From assembly GCF_039614845.1 (NCBI RefSeq), contig NZ_JBDIML010000002.1, positions 620,001-684,000 of the forward strand: a stretch of DNA of 64,000 nt, written 5' to 3'. The position numbers and the translations under genes are program-made. Below are positions 42,264 through 52,452 of this stretch, piece after piece (positions within the stretch are counted from its first letter, which is position 1; every line of letters begins with the position of its first letter). Origin of the DNA: Ornithinibacillus xuwenensis. GTDB lineage: Bacteria > Bacillota > Bacilli > Bacillales > Amphibacillaceae. Under the pieces are notes generated by a model that saw nothing but the letters and a program-made list of their open reading frames with translations, was not told the origin of the DNA and did not search any database.

Positions 42264-43001
42264 ATGAATATTCGTGGGATTGGCCATCGCGGTTACCCTG
42301 TAAAGTATCCAGAAAATACAATGTCTTCTTTTCAAGCTGCAATTGCGTTAGGCTACACACATATGGAACTGGATGTGCATCTAAGTAAGGATGGGGTTCC
42401 AGTAGTCATGCACGATTCTCGAATCGACCGAATGACCGACGGAACTGGGGAGATTCGTTTGTATACCTTAAGTGAGTTAAAGAATTTCAGAGTGGAACAG
42501 AATGAAAGGATTCCAACGTTAGAAGAGGTACTACTTTTAGCAAAAGACCAAATTATTGTATCAATCGAGCTAAAAGATACCAAATTATATAAAGGAATCG
42601 AAGAAAAAGTATATGAGGTCATTCAAAAAGTCGGCATGCTTGACCAAGTGTATGTTATTTCGTTTAACCATCGCTCACTTGCGATACTGAGGGAGATTTC
42701 TAAGGAAATTAAAATTGGGCCCCTTGTAAGTAAACTTAAACGATCTCATTTTCGTCTAATTGAGAGATTAAATGCAGCATATATTGCCGTTAAGCAATCC
42801 TCGGTGGATGAAAAATGCATAAAGAAATGTGAAGCGGAAGGCATCCAATTAGTGGTATGGACCGTTAATAACGTAGAAAGAATGCGTTTTTTCAAGAAAT
42901 ATCCCTCTGTACTTGTTACAACGGATGAATTAGAAATATTAAAAGAAGTTTACCATCCATCCTCATACACCAATAATATTCTAGAAAAAATCAGTGTCTA
43001 A
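42264..43001 (+). CDS. Cytoplasmic glycerophosphodiester phosphodiesterase
   Basis: 245 aa, GDPD family TIM barrel. Catalytic/metal motif GHRGYPVKYPENTMSSFQAA, then HMELDVHLSKDG (Glu-x-Asp) and VVMHD (second His). The C-terminal VWTVNNVERM is also typical. No signal peptide, so it acts on glycerophosphodiesters inside the cell, releasing glycerol-3-phosphate, the substrate of TagD encoded divergently next door. GAAAGGAG precedes the ATG. Confidence 0.9.
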   Translation: MNIRGIGHRGYPVKYPENTMSSFQAAIALGYTHMELDVHLSKDGVPVVMHDSRIDRMTDGTGEIRLYTLSELKNFRVEQNERIPTLEEVLLLAKDQIIVSIELKDTKLYKGIEEKVYEVIQKVGMLDQVYVISFNHRSLAILREISKEIKIGPLVSKLKRSHFRLIERLNAAYIAVKQSSVDEKCIKKCEAEGIQLVVWTVNNVERMRFFKKYPSVLVTTDELEILKEVYHPSSYTNNILEKISV

Positions 43002-43113
43002 TGCTTCAACCTTAGTAAATCAGCTCCTCTATAATGATGGTAATTAATTCAATCATTAAATTATGCATAACTACAAAACATATTGATATAGGAATTAACT
43101 TAGGAGGATTTAA

Positions 43114-44166
43114 ATGGAGTATATTATTGCTCTTTTATTATGTTTTTTTATTGCTGTTTCCATAACCCCTTTGGTGAAAAAACTGGCACTCAAGATAGGG
43201 GCAGTCGATCTTCCGAATAGTCGTAAGGTTCATCAACAAGTCATGCCAAGACTAGGCGGATTAGCAATATTTATTAGCTTTTTTATTGGGTATACCATCT
43301 TTCATCCTGGAATATTAGATGCGTGGCCAGTCTTACTTGGAGCAACAATTATTTGTATAACAGGCATTCTGGATGATAGTAGGGGCTTATCGTACAAATC
43401 TAAATTATTTGGACAGCTACTGGCTGCAATTGTAACCGTCCTCGGCGGTATTCGAATTGAATTTATAACGCTACCTTTCGGGGATAGAATTGAATTTGAT
43501 TATCTTGCTATTCCACTCACGATTATTTGGATTATTGCCATTACAAACGCCATTAATTTCATTGATGGTTTAGATGGACTAGCGGCAGGTGTATCATCCA
43601 TCGCCTTAATCACGATTACAGGTTTAGCGATGACGATGGTCGATACTTTAATGGTATTCATGGGAATTATGATGCTGGGCAGCACATTAGGCTTTTTAGT
43701 TTATAATTTTCATCCGGCAAAAATCTTTATGGGGGATACGGGCTCATTATTTCTTGGGTATATGATTAGTGTCATATCGGTGTTAGGCTTGTATAAGAAT
43801 GTTGCGATATTTTCATTATTAGTGCCAATCATTATTTTAGGAATTCCGATTCTTGATACAACCTTTGCAATAATAAGACGAATCATTCATAAGAAACCAA
43901 TTTCAGCACCGGATAAATTTCATTTGCATCATTGTATTATCCGGTTAGGATTTACGCATAAGCAAACGGTGATAACCATCTATGCATTAAGTGCCTTATT
44001 TAGCTTAGCAGCAATCGTTTTTACACGATCAACCTTATGGGGCTCAACGATTATTATTATCTCTTTAATTCTTCTGGTGGAGCTTATCGTAGAGGTTACG
44101 GGATTAATAAGTGTTAATTACCGACCGATACTTCGATTAATGGAGAATGGTAAACATCGAAAATAG
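43114..44166 (+). CDS. Second TagO-like undecaprenyl-phosphate GlcNAc-1-P transferase
   Basis: 350 aa, same architecture as the tagO at 28600: AVDLPNSRKVHQQVMPRLGG, ITGILDDSRG, NAINFIDGLDGLAAG, FMGDTGSLFLGY, and the FHLHH loop. TTAGGAGG precedes the ATG. With teichoic and secondary-polymer genes on both sides, one paralogue may serve wall teichoic acid and the other the pyruvylated polymer; which is which cannot be decided here. Confidence 0.87.
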   Translation: MEYIIALLLCFFIAVSITPLVKKLALKIGAVDLPNSRKVHQQVMPRLGGLAIFISFFIGYTIFHPGILDAWPVLLGATIICITGILDDSRGLSYKSKLFGQLLAAIVTVLGGIRIEFITLPFGDRIEFDYLAIPLTIIWIIAITNAINFIDGLDGLAAGVSSIALITITGLAMTMVDTLMVFMGIMMLGSTLGFLVYNFHPAKIFMGDTGSLFLGYMISVISVLGLYKNVAIFSLLVPIIILGIPILDTTFAIIRRIIHKKPISAPDKFHLHHCIIRLGFTHKQTVITIYALSALFSLAAIVFTRSTLWGSTIIIISLILLVELIVEVTGLISVNYRPILRLMENGKHRK

Positions 44167-44204
44167 AAAAATGGAGCAGGCTATGAAAGCCTACTCCATT
44201 TTTT
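44167..44204. terminator. Bidirectional terminator
   Basis: AAAAATGGAG-AGGCT/AAGCCT-CTCCATTTTT between convergent genes. Confidence 0.85.
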
Positions 44205-45954
44205 ATTGGTAAAGATGAAGGATATCCTCTGTATAATCATGCTTTACGTTGAATTCCTCAATTATTGCATCCAGTGATATCCCTTGAATCGTACGTTTTT
44301 CAAAAAACGCTGCTTTATCAATAGTTAATGACTCGCCGTTTATCGTATGGGTTTCTCCCTGGTAAGTGACCTCATATTCATCCTTATCCGATTCCTCCAC
44401 CTTCATACCTAAGTAGTCACGAACAAACTGGATATCCACGAATAGCTCTTTCTGGTAGTAAAATAGGAAGTCACGATAGGAGAATGTTTCCTCTGTACTA
44501 GCATTTTGTTGGACTTCTGATAGGTAAAAGCTATCCTGTATTGCACCTGAATAAGCGTTTGTAATTCTAGGGTTTTCTGTAATGGCATAGTTATTAATTT
44601 TTCTACCTTCTGGGGCATTCACTAAGTTATTCACATCGAAATAATAAATGAATTTTACTCGAGGGTATAATGTTGGTAAATAAGTATACATTCGAGTAAT
44701 TTTTTCTACAGCAAAATCTACATGATATAAGCCATCTGTAACCGTATAGTTTGTCGCACCAAATTCTCCAATGACAATAGGCTTAGTGTCACTATATTTA
44801 TTGTACACATAATCTAACAGACGAAGTGGGTCTTCAAAGTCTGAGATTTCTTCCAAATTATCATTGTGGTAGACCACATTGTAAATATTCACACCAACAT
44901 AATCCACATATTCGTCACCAGGATAGTAATCATCAATCGTGTTCTCCGGCATTGTAAAGACATTCCATAGCATCATGACATTAGGTGCTTCTTCCTCCAT
45001 GATATCGTGGACAAGTTTCCATTTTTCAAGATAGAGTTCAGGGTCTCCAGAGTAGGCGGTCCAAGTTCCATTCATTTCACTAGCATACCGTAGTAAGATT
45101 GGGACATCCGCTGCTTTTGCATCCTTTGCAAATTGCCTTAAATAGTCGTCATCCTTTACTTCTTCTAGACCATTATTTGGCTCCCAAGCAATTTGGGGAA
45201 AACCTCCTGCAGCAATGACTTCATTTACCCAATCCTTCGGGAATGGTTGTCCATAACCTACATAACGGAAATAAGAGGCATGTTGTTTCCTAGCTAATTC
45301 ATTAAAATTATCCATATTGGCGTTGATGTGCTCATCTTGGATAACATAACCTCCTAAATAAATACCATCTCTCGGTTCATATTTGGCTAAAGGGACATCT
45401 TCTTGATGCAGTAAAATGGTCGTGCCAATTTCTTGGTCGTATGGCTCTAATTGCTGTTCCTGGGGACTAAGCAGTGAAATTGTTTTTGTTTTTTCATCGA
45501 GGTAATAATCAACTTCAATTCCAAGATATTTTTCAATATGGCTCTCAGGTAAATAAATGGTGTCCTCGTCTTCCATATTGGTTTTTATTTCCCCTTTTTT
45601 CCAATTATCATTTTGTACGGCGCCTTCTTGGTAGAATAAATGATTATCTTGATATGTAATAGAGATTTGTTGATCACGTTCTTCGATTTGGAGCTCGGTA
45701 ATCATCTCTAAATCAGATAACGCTATGTATAGTTGGTTATCTTTTGATTTAATTGGTTGGTCAATTTTATAATGGTCACCGTCATAAACAATTTCCATTC
45801 CATAAGTAGAGGATGGTGCTGTTGCTGTGGTTAATTTGTCTATGCTTTGCTTGGTCCAAAAGATAAATCGACTTGGACCGATAAGCAAAACAATTACAGC
45901 ACCAAATATAATACATCCGATAAGTATCGATAACACAATCTTTTTCTTATTCAT
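44203..45954 (-). CDS. Membrane-anchored GH26-like glycosidase
   Basis: 583 aa. N-terminal anchor helix (5-27), a copper-amine-oxidase-N/stalk-like domain at about 50-170, and a TIM-barrel region at about 195-470. The acid/base candidate is Glu293 in LLRYASEMNGTW and the nucleophile candidate is Glu397 in IVIGEFGA, both in GH26 mannanase-like contexts. A second stalk-like domain lies at the C-terminus (490-583). It probably trims an envelope or secondary polysaccharide. Last gene of the SLH-csaB operon. The ATG at 45954 follows AAGGGGAT; an upstream in-frame ATG overlaps this site. Confidence 0.75.
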   Translation of the reverse strand: MNKKKIVLSILIGCIIFGAVIVLLIGPSRFIFWTKQSIDKLTTATAPSSTYGMEIVYDGDHYKIDQPIKSKDNQLYIALSDLEMITELQIEERDQQISITYQDNHLFYQEGAVQNDNWKKGEIKTNMEDEDTIYLPESHIEKYLGIEVDYYLDEKTKTISLLSPQEQQLEPYDQEIGTTILLHQEDVPLAKYEPRDGIYLGGYVIQDEHINANMDNFNELARKQHASYFRYVGYGQPFPKDWVNEVIAAGGFPQIAWEPNNGLEEVKDDDYLRQFAKDAKAADVPILLRYASEMNGTWTAYSGDPELYLEKWKLVHDIMEEEAPNVMMLWNVFTMPENTIDDYYPGDEYVDYVGVNIYNVVYHNDNLEEISDFEDPLRLLDYVYNKYSDTKPIVIGEFGATNYTVTDGLYHVDFAVEKITRMYTYLPTLYPRVKFIYYFDVNNLVNAPEGRKINNYAITENPRITNAYSGAIQDSFYLSEVQQNASTEETFSYRDFLFYYQKELFVDIQFVRDYLGMKVEESDKDEYEVTYQGETHTINGESLTIDKAAFFEKRTIQGISLDAIIEEFNVKHDYTEDILHLYQ

Positions 45955-45986
45955 ATCGCAAATCCCCTTGTATGACAATATTTATT

Positions 45987-47072
45987 TCAATTAACCTTCT
46001 CTCTAATTAGTTGTAGTGCTCCAGCTGCGGTCTGCATTGCTTCTTGTTTATAAGATTGTAACCTCCTTTCTAATCCAAGCGTGTGCTCTTCTGCCATTTC
46101 AATGGAATACTGCACTTTTTCGAATAAATGATTCTCATCCCAGCTCTTGGCAGTGACATCACCAATAACGGGTTGCTCACAAATCATTGCGAAAGAATCA
46201 ATCTTTGGATCATATGAAATTGCAATAAATGGTGTAATACGTAATGCGGAAAAAATAAGCGAATGTAATCGCATGCCGATTAATAAGGTAGAAGCCCCAA
46301 TTAGTGAAATTTTTTCTTCTATGGTTGCATCATGAGGCGAAATCAAGCTTTTTTCCTGCATGAAGGAAGCGACATCCTGGGAAGCCTCGTAATCATGAAT
46401 ACCGTGCATCGGTACAAATATGACAGTCATTCCATTTTGAACAAGTCGATCAAGGCATTTTGCTATTCTTTCCTTATAAGCACGATGTTCTTTCCAATTA
46501 CGTACACTAACGGCAATAATAGGAGTCTCAATTTTTTGCTCTTCAAGCCAACTACTAATAAAGGAGCTGGAGTCAAGACCTAGCACAGGATCAGGTGCTA
46601 TTCGTGCATCTGATTTAACACCAATTGTTTTTAACAGATTCCTTGAATTGTCATCTCTAACTGTAATTCCATCTGCTTTATTTAAGGTTACTTTGACTAT
46701 CCATTTGCTTAACTTTCTATTGATAGGGCCCATTCCTTGGGCATAAATGAATACAGGCTTACGGTAGAATTTTGCTAGTTGAATGATGCCTGTATAATAT
46801 GGAATGGACATTGGTCCAGTTACATCCTGTAAAAGACTTCCGCCACCACTGATGAGACCATCCGATTGTTTTATTACCTTTCGAACCGCCCACAAGCTAC
46901 GACGGTTCACACTATTAACCTGATAGGTTTGCATCGTTTTCTCCGGGTTATTGGAGAGTACTGTGATATTAATATCTGGCTGTGCATTTCGTAGTGCATG
47001 AATAATTGAGAAAAGGATAGCCTCGTCACCTACATTATCAAAGCCGTAATACCCTGATAGGACTACGTGCAT
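45987..47072 (-). CDS. csaB: Polysaccharide pyruvyl transferase CsaB
   Basis: 361 aa. CsaB/WcaK-family start (MHVVLSGYYGFDNVGDEAIL), SGGGSLLQD, YAQGMGPI, IAVSVRNWK, and a C-terminal GMRLHSLIFSAL. Adds ketal-linked pyruvate to the secondary cell-wall polymer, the modification that SLH domains bind. Its ATG directly follows the stop of the DUF5693 gene, with GAGGTGG inside that gene. The SLH protein encoded upstream in the same operon supports the assignment. Confidence 0.92.
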   Translation of the reverse strand: MHVVLSGYYGFDNVGDEAILFSIIHALRNAQPDINITVLSNNPEKTMQTYQVNSVNRRSLWAVRKVIKQSDGLISGGGSLLQDVTGPMSIPYYTGIIQLAKFYRKPVFIYAQGMGPINRKLSKWIVKVTLNKADGITVRDDNSRNLLKTIGVKSDARIAPDPVLGLDSSSFISSWLEEQKIETPIIAVSVRNWKEHRAYKERIAKCLDRLVQNGMTVIFVPMHGIHDYEASQDVASFMQEKSLISPHDATIEEKISLIGASTLLIGMRLHSLIFSALRITPFIAISYDPKIDSFAMICEQPVIGDVTAKSWDENHLFEKVQYSIEMAEEHTLGLERRLQSYKQEAMQTAAGALQLIREKVN

Positions 47073-48950
47073 TTAATTCCACCTCTTTGTCATTGTCTTC
47101 AATTTTGGAGCTAACTTTTTAAAGAGATAAATCAATACCATGCCAATTACGTAACCAAAAACGATACTGTAAGCTGTTCGTAATAAGGATATAGATATTG
47201 GAATATGCAGATGTGTAAAAGTATTCATCATGGAAAGAAAACCAATCACACCAATTAGCAGTAATAACTTCCCAACCCATTCCCATTTTTTAACAAAATA
47301 GAGACCTAGAATATAGAAAGGAAAACCAATTAAGAATTCTTTTGTACGCGGTCTTACGTATAAGTATTCTTCTAATTTATTTCGGATCCATAATTCCATT
47401 TCACTGACGGTTCCTCCATTACCGGTACGGCTAATGTAATAAAAGCCAACAGCACTAATAAGGAGGAATATGAGCAAGTGCCAGTATTTGACTTCGGCTT
47501 GTAATAGTTTTAGGCCTTGCTTATGGACGATATGGATTGCTTGTTTCCAGAATAAGAGAATTGTCACCAGCATAATTGGTACAACATACACCAATTTAAC
47601 TCCTCGAAATAATTCCATTCCTGTCACAAAGGCGTTCCCATTTAATAAGCCAATAACAAGATAGATTCCAATAAAATTAATGCCGAGTGCTTTCCCATAT
47701 TGTGCCGTAATATTTTTATCAGTAGCCATAGTGGACAATACGGCATATGTCGGTGCAATAATCGCAATGCCTAGGGCAAATGCTTGTAAAAATAGGAGTC
47801 TATCCAGCAATAAGTAAGCGATTGCTGTTCCTGTCATGACTGCTATAGCACTTATTTTCAACCAATTTTGCTCAAGCACGGATGTAAATAGGAACGTATA
47901 CAGGATACCTGCAATTAACAACGCAATAATGCTCCATAGCGGAACCGTAATGCTATCGAGTGCATCTGGTATGCCTTGTGAAAATGTGGCTGGTAGGCTT
48001 TGATGTACTCCTGCTATAAAAGCAGCGGCATTCTCAATGCTTGTATCGGGATTATCTGATTGAAAATGGAAAATAATAGACCGGATACTTCTTTCTTTAA
48101 TTGCTCGAATGGCTTGATTTGTATTCTCTTCTAAATTCTTTTGATTTAAGTCAATACTGTGCAACCGAACGATATTATAGTTTGTTGCTCTTGCCAATGT
48201 TTGCATACCACTTTGAGAAGCAAATTCAATCCAATAGAATGTATAACCAGCATCGTGTAATGCTTGCGTATGTTTCTGGATTTGTTCTGGACTTGGATAA
48301 CCAATAACCTCAGCACCTGAAAACAATAAATTGTTTTTCTCCTCAGAATGTAAGCTTAGTAATGCATCTACATTTTGCGTATTCATTTCTGGATTATCAT
48401 CATCATTTTCAATTCGGAATAGATAATTTAAGTTATTATTTTTAATTTGCTCGATAGCTTGCTCATCATACCCAACAATAGAGGAGCGGTTAGTTCCTTC
48501 CGATTCCGCTAAAAAGTAAAAGGCCTCTTCTTGAATAGTCACGAGTGTTGGATTCAATGATGTTTGTATCAATTCATCGTAATAAGCATTTTGGGGGACA
48601 GATACATAATATCCCAGATCCTCTGGAATAAGCTCACGTTGATAATCCGAAAAACGTAGTGCCTTGATAAGCTCCTCTGTATCGAATATAGAAACAATGC
48701 CTCGGTCCTCTAAATCCGATAGAGATAGGGGAGAAAGACTGACGGTTGTTAATCCTGCTTCCTTCAAAGTACGAAGAATATCATCCATACCTTGAGTACC
48801 TTGTACGGCGAGGTCATATATTTCCTCGTAAGGCGCGATAATTTCATACGTATTGTTTCTCGCCTCAGCAGACCAGCGATTCATAACGGTTGGTATGGAG
48901 GTAAGCAAGATTAAAATTAATAGTGTCCAAACAATTACACGATTTTTCAC
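47073..48950 (-). CDS. DUF5693 polytopic membrane protein
   Basis: 625 aa. N-terminal anchor, a large extracytoplasmic region (about 30-320) with a TIM-barrel-like pattern, then about ten membrane helices (335-615). This family is regularly linked to csaB. Its role is unknown; a part in secondary-polymer assembly or pyruvylation on the outer face is a fair inference. GTG start behind AAGGGAG, 31 nt after the flippase gene. Confidence 0.75.
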   Translation of the reverse strand: MKNRVIVWTLLILILLTSIPTVMNRWSAEARNNTYEIIAPYEEIYDLAVQGTQGMDDILRTLKEAGLTTVSLSPLSLSDLEDRGIVSIFDTEELIKALRFSDYQRELIPEDLGYYVSVPQNAYYDELIQTSLNPTLVTIQEEAFYFLAESEGTNRSSIVGYDEQAIEQIKNNNLNYLFRIENDDDNPEMNTQNVDALLSLHSEEKNNLLFSGAEVIGYPSPEQIQKHTQALHDAGYTFYWIEFASQSGMQTLARATNYNIVRLHSIDLNQKNLEENTNQAIRAIKERSIRSIIFHFQSDNPDTSIENAAAFIAGVHQSLPATFSQGIPDALDSITVPLWSIIALLIAGILYTFLFTSVLEQNWLKISAIAVMTGTAIAYLLLDRLLFLQAFALGIAIIAPTYAVLSTMATDKNITAQYGKALGINFIGIYLVIGLLNGNAFVTGMELFRGVKLVYVVPIMLVTILLFWKQAIHIVHKQGLKLLQAEVKYWHLLIFLLISAVGFYYISRTGNGGTVSEMELWIRNKLEEYLYVRPRTKEFLIGFPFYILGLYFVKKWEWVGKLLLLIGVIGFLSMMNTFTHLHIPISISLLRTAYSIVFGYVIGMVLIYLFKKLAPKLKTMTKRWN

Positions 48951-48981
48951 GTAGATTTCTCCCTTTTCAGTAAAATAACGT

Positions 48982-50538
48982 TTATTTAAAGACTTTCTGA
49001 ATCAGTGGAATTCGTTTTAACATCGTTTTATCCATAATCTTGAACCAATATAATTGGACAAAGTATGCAGTCCCACCGATGATACTGGCTAGGAATACAT
49101 ATAATAAAGCTGAGCCTCTATTCCATGCCTCAAAGTCGATGAGGAATGTTGGAATCCCAATTATTGCCCCCATTACGATGGAAGCTAGAATGATTTTTGC
49201 ACTGTTACGATTAAGAAAGGAAAAGTGCATCTTTCTAATAATCAGCACTGTATTTAAGATGACAACCAATAAATAGACAAGTAGTGTTGAGATAGCCGCA
49301 CCTTCTAAGCCATACAAATGGATTAGGATGATATTGGAGAAGGTTTTGAATAAGACCCCACCTATAATAATGATTGCTGCTAACTTGGCTAAATTAATCC
49401 CTTGAAGAATTCCTGTGCCGATTAATGTCAGACAAGTGAAAATCGAACTGAAACCAATGATTGCTAGTACCCAGCTTCCCTCAAGATTCATAAATAGAGC
49501 TAGATTAAGCGGGGCAGCTAGGACAAACAGAACAATGGCAATGGGCCATGAAATCATACTGGTCATTTCATGTGTCCGCTCCATAATAGAACGCGTGCCT
49601 TGATAATCTTTTTGTGATAGCTTTGCTGTAATAAGTGGAACCAATGGAAGGACAACAGAAGTTGCAAATACCGTAGCAATTTGCACGAGTATAAGACCTC
49701 GACTATAAACCCCATATAAGTAATGAACCTCGCTATCCGTTACACCTGTCGAACGCAATCCATAGGATACGGTAATGGAATCAACAACATTAAATAAAGC
49801 CATTGTGATGGAACCAATTGCAATCGGAATGGATACTGCTAAAATTCGTTTACTCCATGTTCGAAAATGTTTCGTTGTATAACGTTTTGTATGGCTGGCT
49901 TTGAAGGGAGCGCTTCTATATTTCATCCACAAATAGAGAAGTGATCCAATTACACCTATTATTGATCCAACCATAATTCCACCAGCAATTTCTGTATTGG
50001 AAAAATGATGACTAACCATATAATAGGCAATAGCTATTATCAAGCTAGCACGAATAAACTGTTCTATTACTTGGGATACTGCTGTTGGTCGCATATCGTT
50101 GAACCCCTGAAAGAACCCCCGATATATTGCCATGTATGGAGCAAAAAGTAATGTAGCTGAAACAACAATTAATGCAGGTCGAATGGAAGGACCACCTAAA
50201 AGTCCTGCAATCTCTGTTGAAAAAGTAAATAACAATAAAAAGCTTATAAGTCCAAATAATATCGCGAGAATACTAGCCGTACGATAAATGTCTCGAATGG
50301 ATAATGTATCATTCTTCGACCTTGCCTCTGCAATAAGCTTGGAAATAGCAAGTGGTAGTCCTGCAACAGATAAGATAAGGGCAACCATGTATACTGGATA
50401 AACTAAACTAAATATTCCAAGCACCTCATCACCGGCAATATTCTGTAGCGGTATACGAAAGATACTTCCTAATATTTTTGAAATTAGTGTAGCAATCGTT
50501 AGAATAATGGTGCTTTTTACAAAGGATGATTGACTCAT
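48982..50538 (-). CDS. MurJ/SpoVB-like lipid-linked polysaccharide flippase (MOP family)
   Basis: 518 aa, about 14 membrane helices, with the family start STIILTIATLISKILGSIFR followed by the conserved IPLQNIAGDEVLG. Probably flips an undecaprenyl-linked oligosaccharide; in this operon perhaps the secondary-polymer unit. The start at 50538 (ATG AGT CAA) follows AAGGGGACC, in preference to an ATG eleven codons upstream that overlaps it. Confidence 0.85.
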   Translation of the reverse strand: MSQSSFVKSTIILTIATLISKILGSIFRIPLQNIAGDEVLGIFSLVYPVYMVALILSVAGLPLAISKLIAEARSKNDTLSIRDIYRTASILAILFGLISFLLLFTFSTEIAGLLGGPSIRPALIVVSATLLFAPYMAIYRGFFQGFNDMRPTAVSQVIEQFIRASLIIAIAYYMVSHHFSNTEIAGGIMVGSIIGVIGSLLYLWMKYRSAPFKASHTKRYTTKHFRTWSKRILAVSIPIAIGSITMALFNVVDSITVSYGLRSTGVTDSEVHYLYGVYSRGLILVQIATVFATSVVLPLVPLITAKLSQKDYQGTRSIMERTHEMTSMISWPIAIVLFVLAAPLNLALFMNLEGSWVLAIIGFSSIFTCLTLIGTGILQGINLAKLAAIIIIGGVLFKTFSNIILIHLYGLEGAAISTLLVYLLVVILNTVLIIRKMHFSFLNRNSAKIILASIVMGAIIGIPTFLIDFEAWNRGSALLYVFLASIIGGTAYFVQLYWFKIMDKTMLKRIPLIQKVFK

Positions 50539-50583
50539 AAAACAGGTCCCCTTAAGGATAAATTGATGCATTTTAGAAAATAA

Positions 50584-52173
50584 CTATAGGTTCAAGTATT
50601 CACCAGATACCCAACCAGTTATACTTTCAGACGTTACCTTGAACCACCCCCCATTTTCTCCAATTATGGTCACACGGGTGTTTTGGGGAAGGGTCTTGAT
50701 AATTGGGAAGGAGGTAGTTGGCCCAGTTCGTATGTTGAGATTAACCGTTGTGGTTCCAATCATTCCTTCTCTTTTACGGTTAACAAAGTATTGTGACGCC
50801 CCTGAAGGGTAAGACATTGAACCTGGCTGGTTAAGAAACACAGGTACATCAAAATGCAGCACATAGAAATCAAGTAAACTATAAATCTCTCGCATTCGGT
50901 GGGTTTGTAATACAGCCCATGCGACATGTGTTGCATATTGTGGATAGCCAGGGCTACTCGGATTCCATCGCATCTTATACAGGGTATCCTGCCCGCGATT
51001 AATGTAGCCTTCTGCCAAGAATTTAGCACCGCCAATAATGGCGTCTCTTGGTGTAAACCATCCTTCTTTATATGCATGCTCTGATCCCATTTTCAGAGCA
51101 TTGCTATCATATGCTTTAATGCCATACATGTTATATGTTTTTTTTGGTGGGACACTCTTGCCATCCACTTGTGATACTAGATATCCACTAGCAAGAGCAG
51201 AGGTGCCATTACCGGTTTCATGAAGTGCATGAGCAATTAAATAAACCTCATTCACATTATATTGTGTACTAGCATCAATAAATGCTTGCCCCTGACCTTC
51301 TAACGATCCTTTACCTTTAAGTACTTTATTATTTAATTCTTCTACACTTAACCCAGAAGATTGTGAAAGTGTTAGAAACTGTAGAAAATCACTTGAGCTT
51401 GTTGCAAAATTACTCGGGTTTGTATAATAGGAAACGAGCTCTTGACTAGCTAAATAAATTCCAGAGCCATCAACTTTAGGTGTTTTTGTCATTTGTATGG
51501 CAACCATGTTTAGAAAATCGTAGTTGTATTTCGTATACGTAATAATCTCGGTTGGGCCTTTTAATACATTTCTAATTCGATTTAAAATAGCAGCTGTTTC
51601 CCCTCGGGTTGTTTGCTTTAAGGGGTGATAATAACGATTACCATTTTCATCTATTTTCCCTACGATAATATTCAGTGCCAATAACTGGGCAATGGCTTTA
51701 TGATAAATTGGATTAATTGTTTCCTTATCGACAAAATTCAACGACGCTTCCTCGACACGGATTCCTTTTGACTGAAGTGCTCGATGCGTTATGGCAGCTA
51801 TTTCTTGTCTTGTAATCTTCTTATTAGGCTGAAATGAGCCATTTGGGTAACCATTGATTAATTGGTGACTGTTCGCAATGGAAATATCCTTATAAAACCA
51901 ATCCTGTTGACTAACGTCAGTAAAACTAGTAGATTGAGAGCTATCTGTCAAGCCAAGAATTCGCACTAGAAATACAGTGAACTCTGCTCGTGTTACCTCT
52001 CTATTGGGCTTATAAATGCCGTCGTCATAGCCAACCATTATTCCTTCATGAATAAGTGCTCGAATATCATTTTCGAAGTAATGACCTGTTATATCGTCTG
52101 CTTGAACGGATATCGGTGAAAGCAGCAATAGCACTAACACCAAAATAATACATAGAATGCTGTATCTCTTCAT
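50584..52173 (-). CDS. SLH-domain N-acetylglucosaminidase
   Basis: 529 aa, secreted. Signal peptide 1-25, three SLH repeats at about 28-75, 84-135 and 146-200 (each with a TRAE/TRQE/TRGE motif), a GH73-type glucosaminidase domain at about 240-460 with the catalytic Glu319 in AHALHETGNGTSALASGY, and an SH3b domain at 472-529 (NLNIRTGPTTS). SLH repeats anchor it to pyruvylated wall polymer made by CsaB of the same operon. Peptidoglycan remodelling. First gene of a five-gene minus-strand operon ending at 44203. Confidence 0.92.
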   Translation of the reverse strand: MKRYSILCIILVLVLLLLSPISVQADDITGHYFENDIRALIHEGIMVGYDDGIYKPNREVTRAEFTVFLVRILGLTDSSQSTSFTDVSQQDWFYKDISIANSHQLINGYPNGSFQPNKKITRQEIAAITHRALQSKGIRVEEASLNFVDKETINPIYHKAIAQLLALNIIVGKIDENGNRYYHPLKQTTRGETAAILNRIRNVLKGPTEIITYTKYNYDFLNMVAIQMTKTPKVDGSGIYLASQELVSYYTNPSNFATSSSDFLQFLTLSQSSGLSVEELNNKVLKGKGSLEGQGQAFIDASTQYNVNEVYLIAHALHETGNGTSALASGYLVSQVDGKSVPPKKTYNMYGIKAYDSNALKMGSEHAYKEGWFTPRDAIIGGAKFLAEGYINRGQDTLYKMRWNPSSPGYPQYATHVAWAVLQTHRMREIYSLLDFYVLHFDVPVFLNQPGSMSYPSGASQYFVNRKREGMIGTTTVNLNIRTGPTTSFPIIKTLPQNTRVTIIGENGGWFKVTSESITGWVSGEYLNL

Positions 52174-52362
52174 GAACTAGATCCCCCGTAGCTAGTGGAA
52201 TGCTCGAAGCAAAATAAAGATAAAATTGTTAGATTTAGTAGAAATATTATCGCTCGAGATAATAGTATTATATTTTTATAGGGAAATGGTTAAGAATACA
52301 AAAAGTTAACAGACTATTTACATAATTAACATTGCGTACATATAAAAGGGGGGAGTAGACAT

Positions 52363-52403
52363 AGAAAAATCCCTTCTAAAGGTTGAATCCTTTAGAAGGG
52401 ATT
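52363..52403 (-). terminator. Terminator of tagD-tagB copy 2
   Basis: Perfect 15-bp stem AATCCCTTCTAAAGG/CCTTTAGAAGGGATT with T run on the minus strand. Confidence 0.9.
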
Positions 52404-52452
52404 AATTAACTTGGTATTGACTAATGTAAATGTCCCATATGAAGAGGGGACT

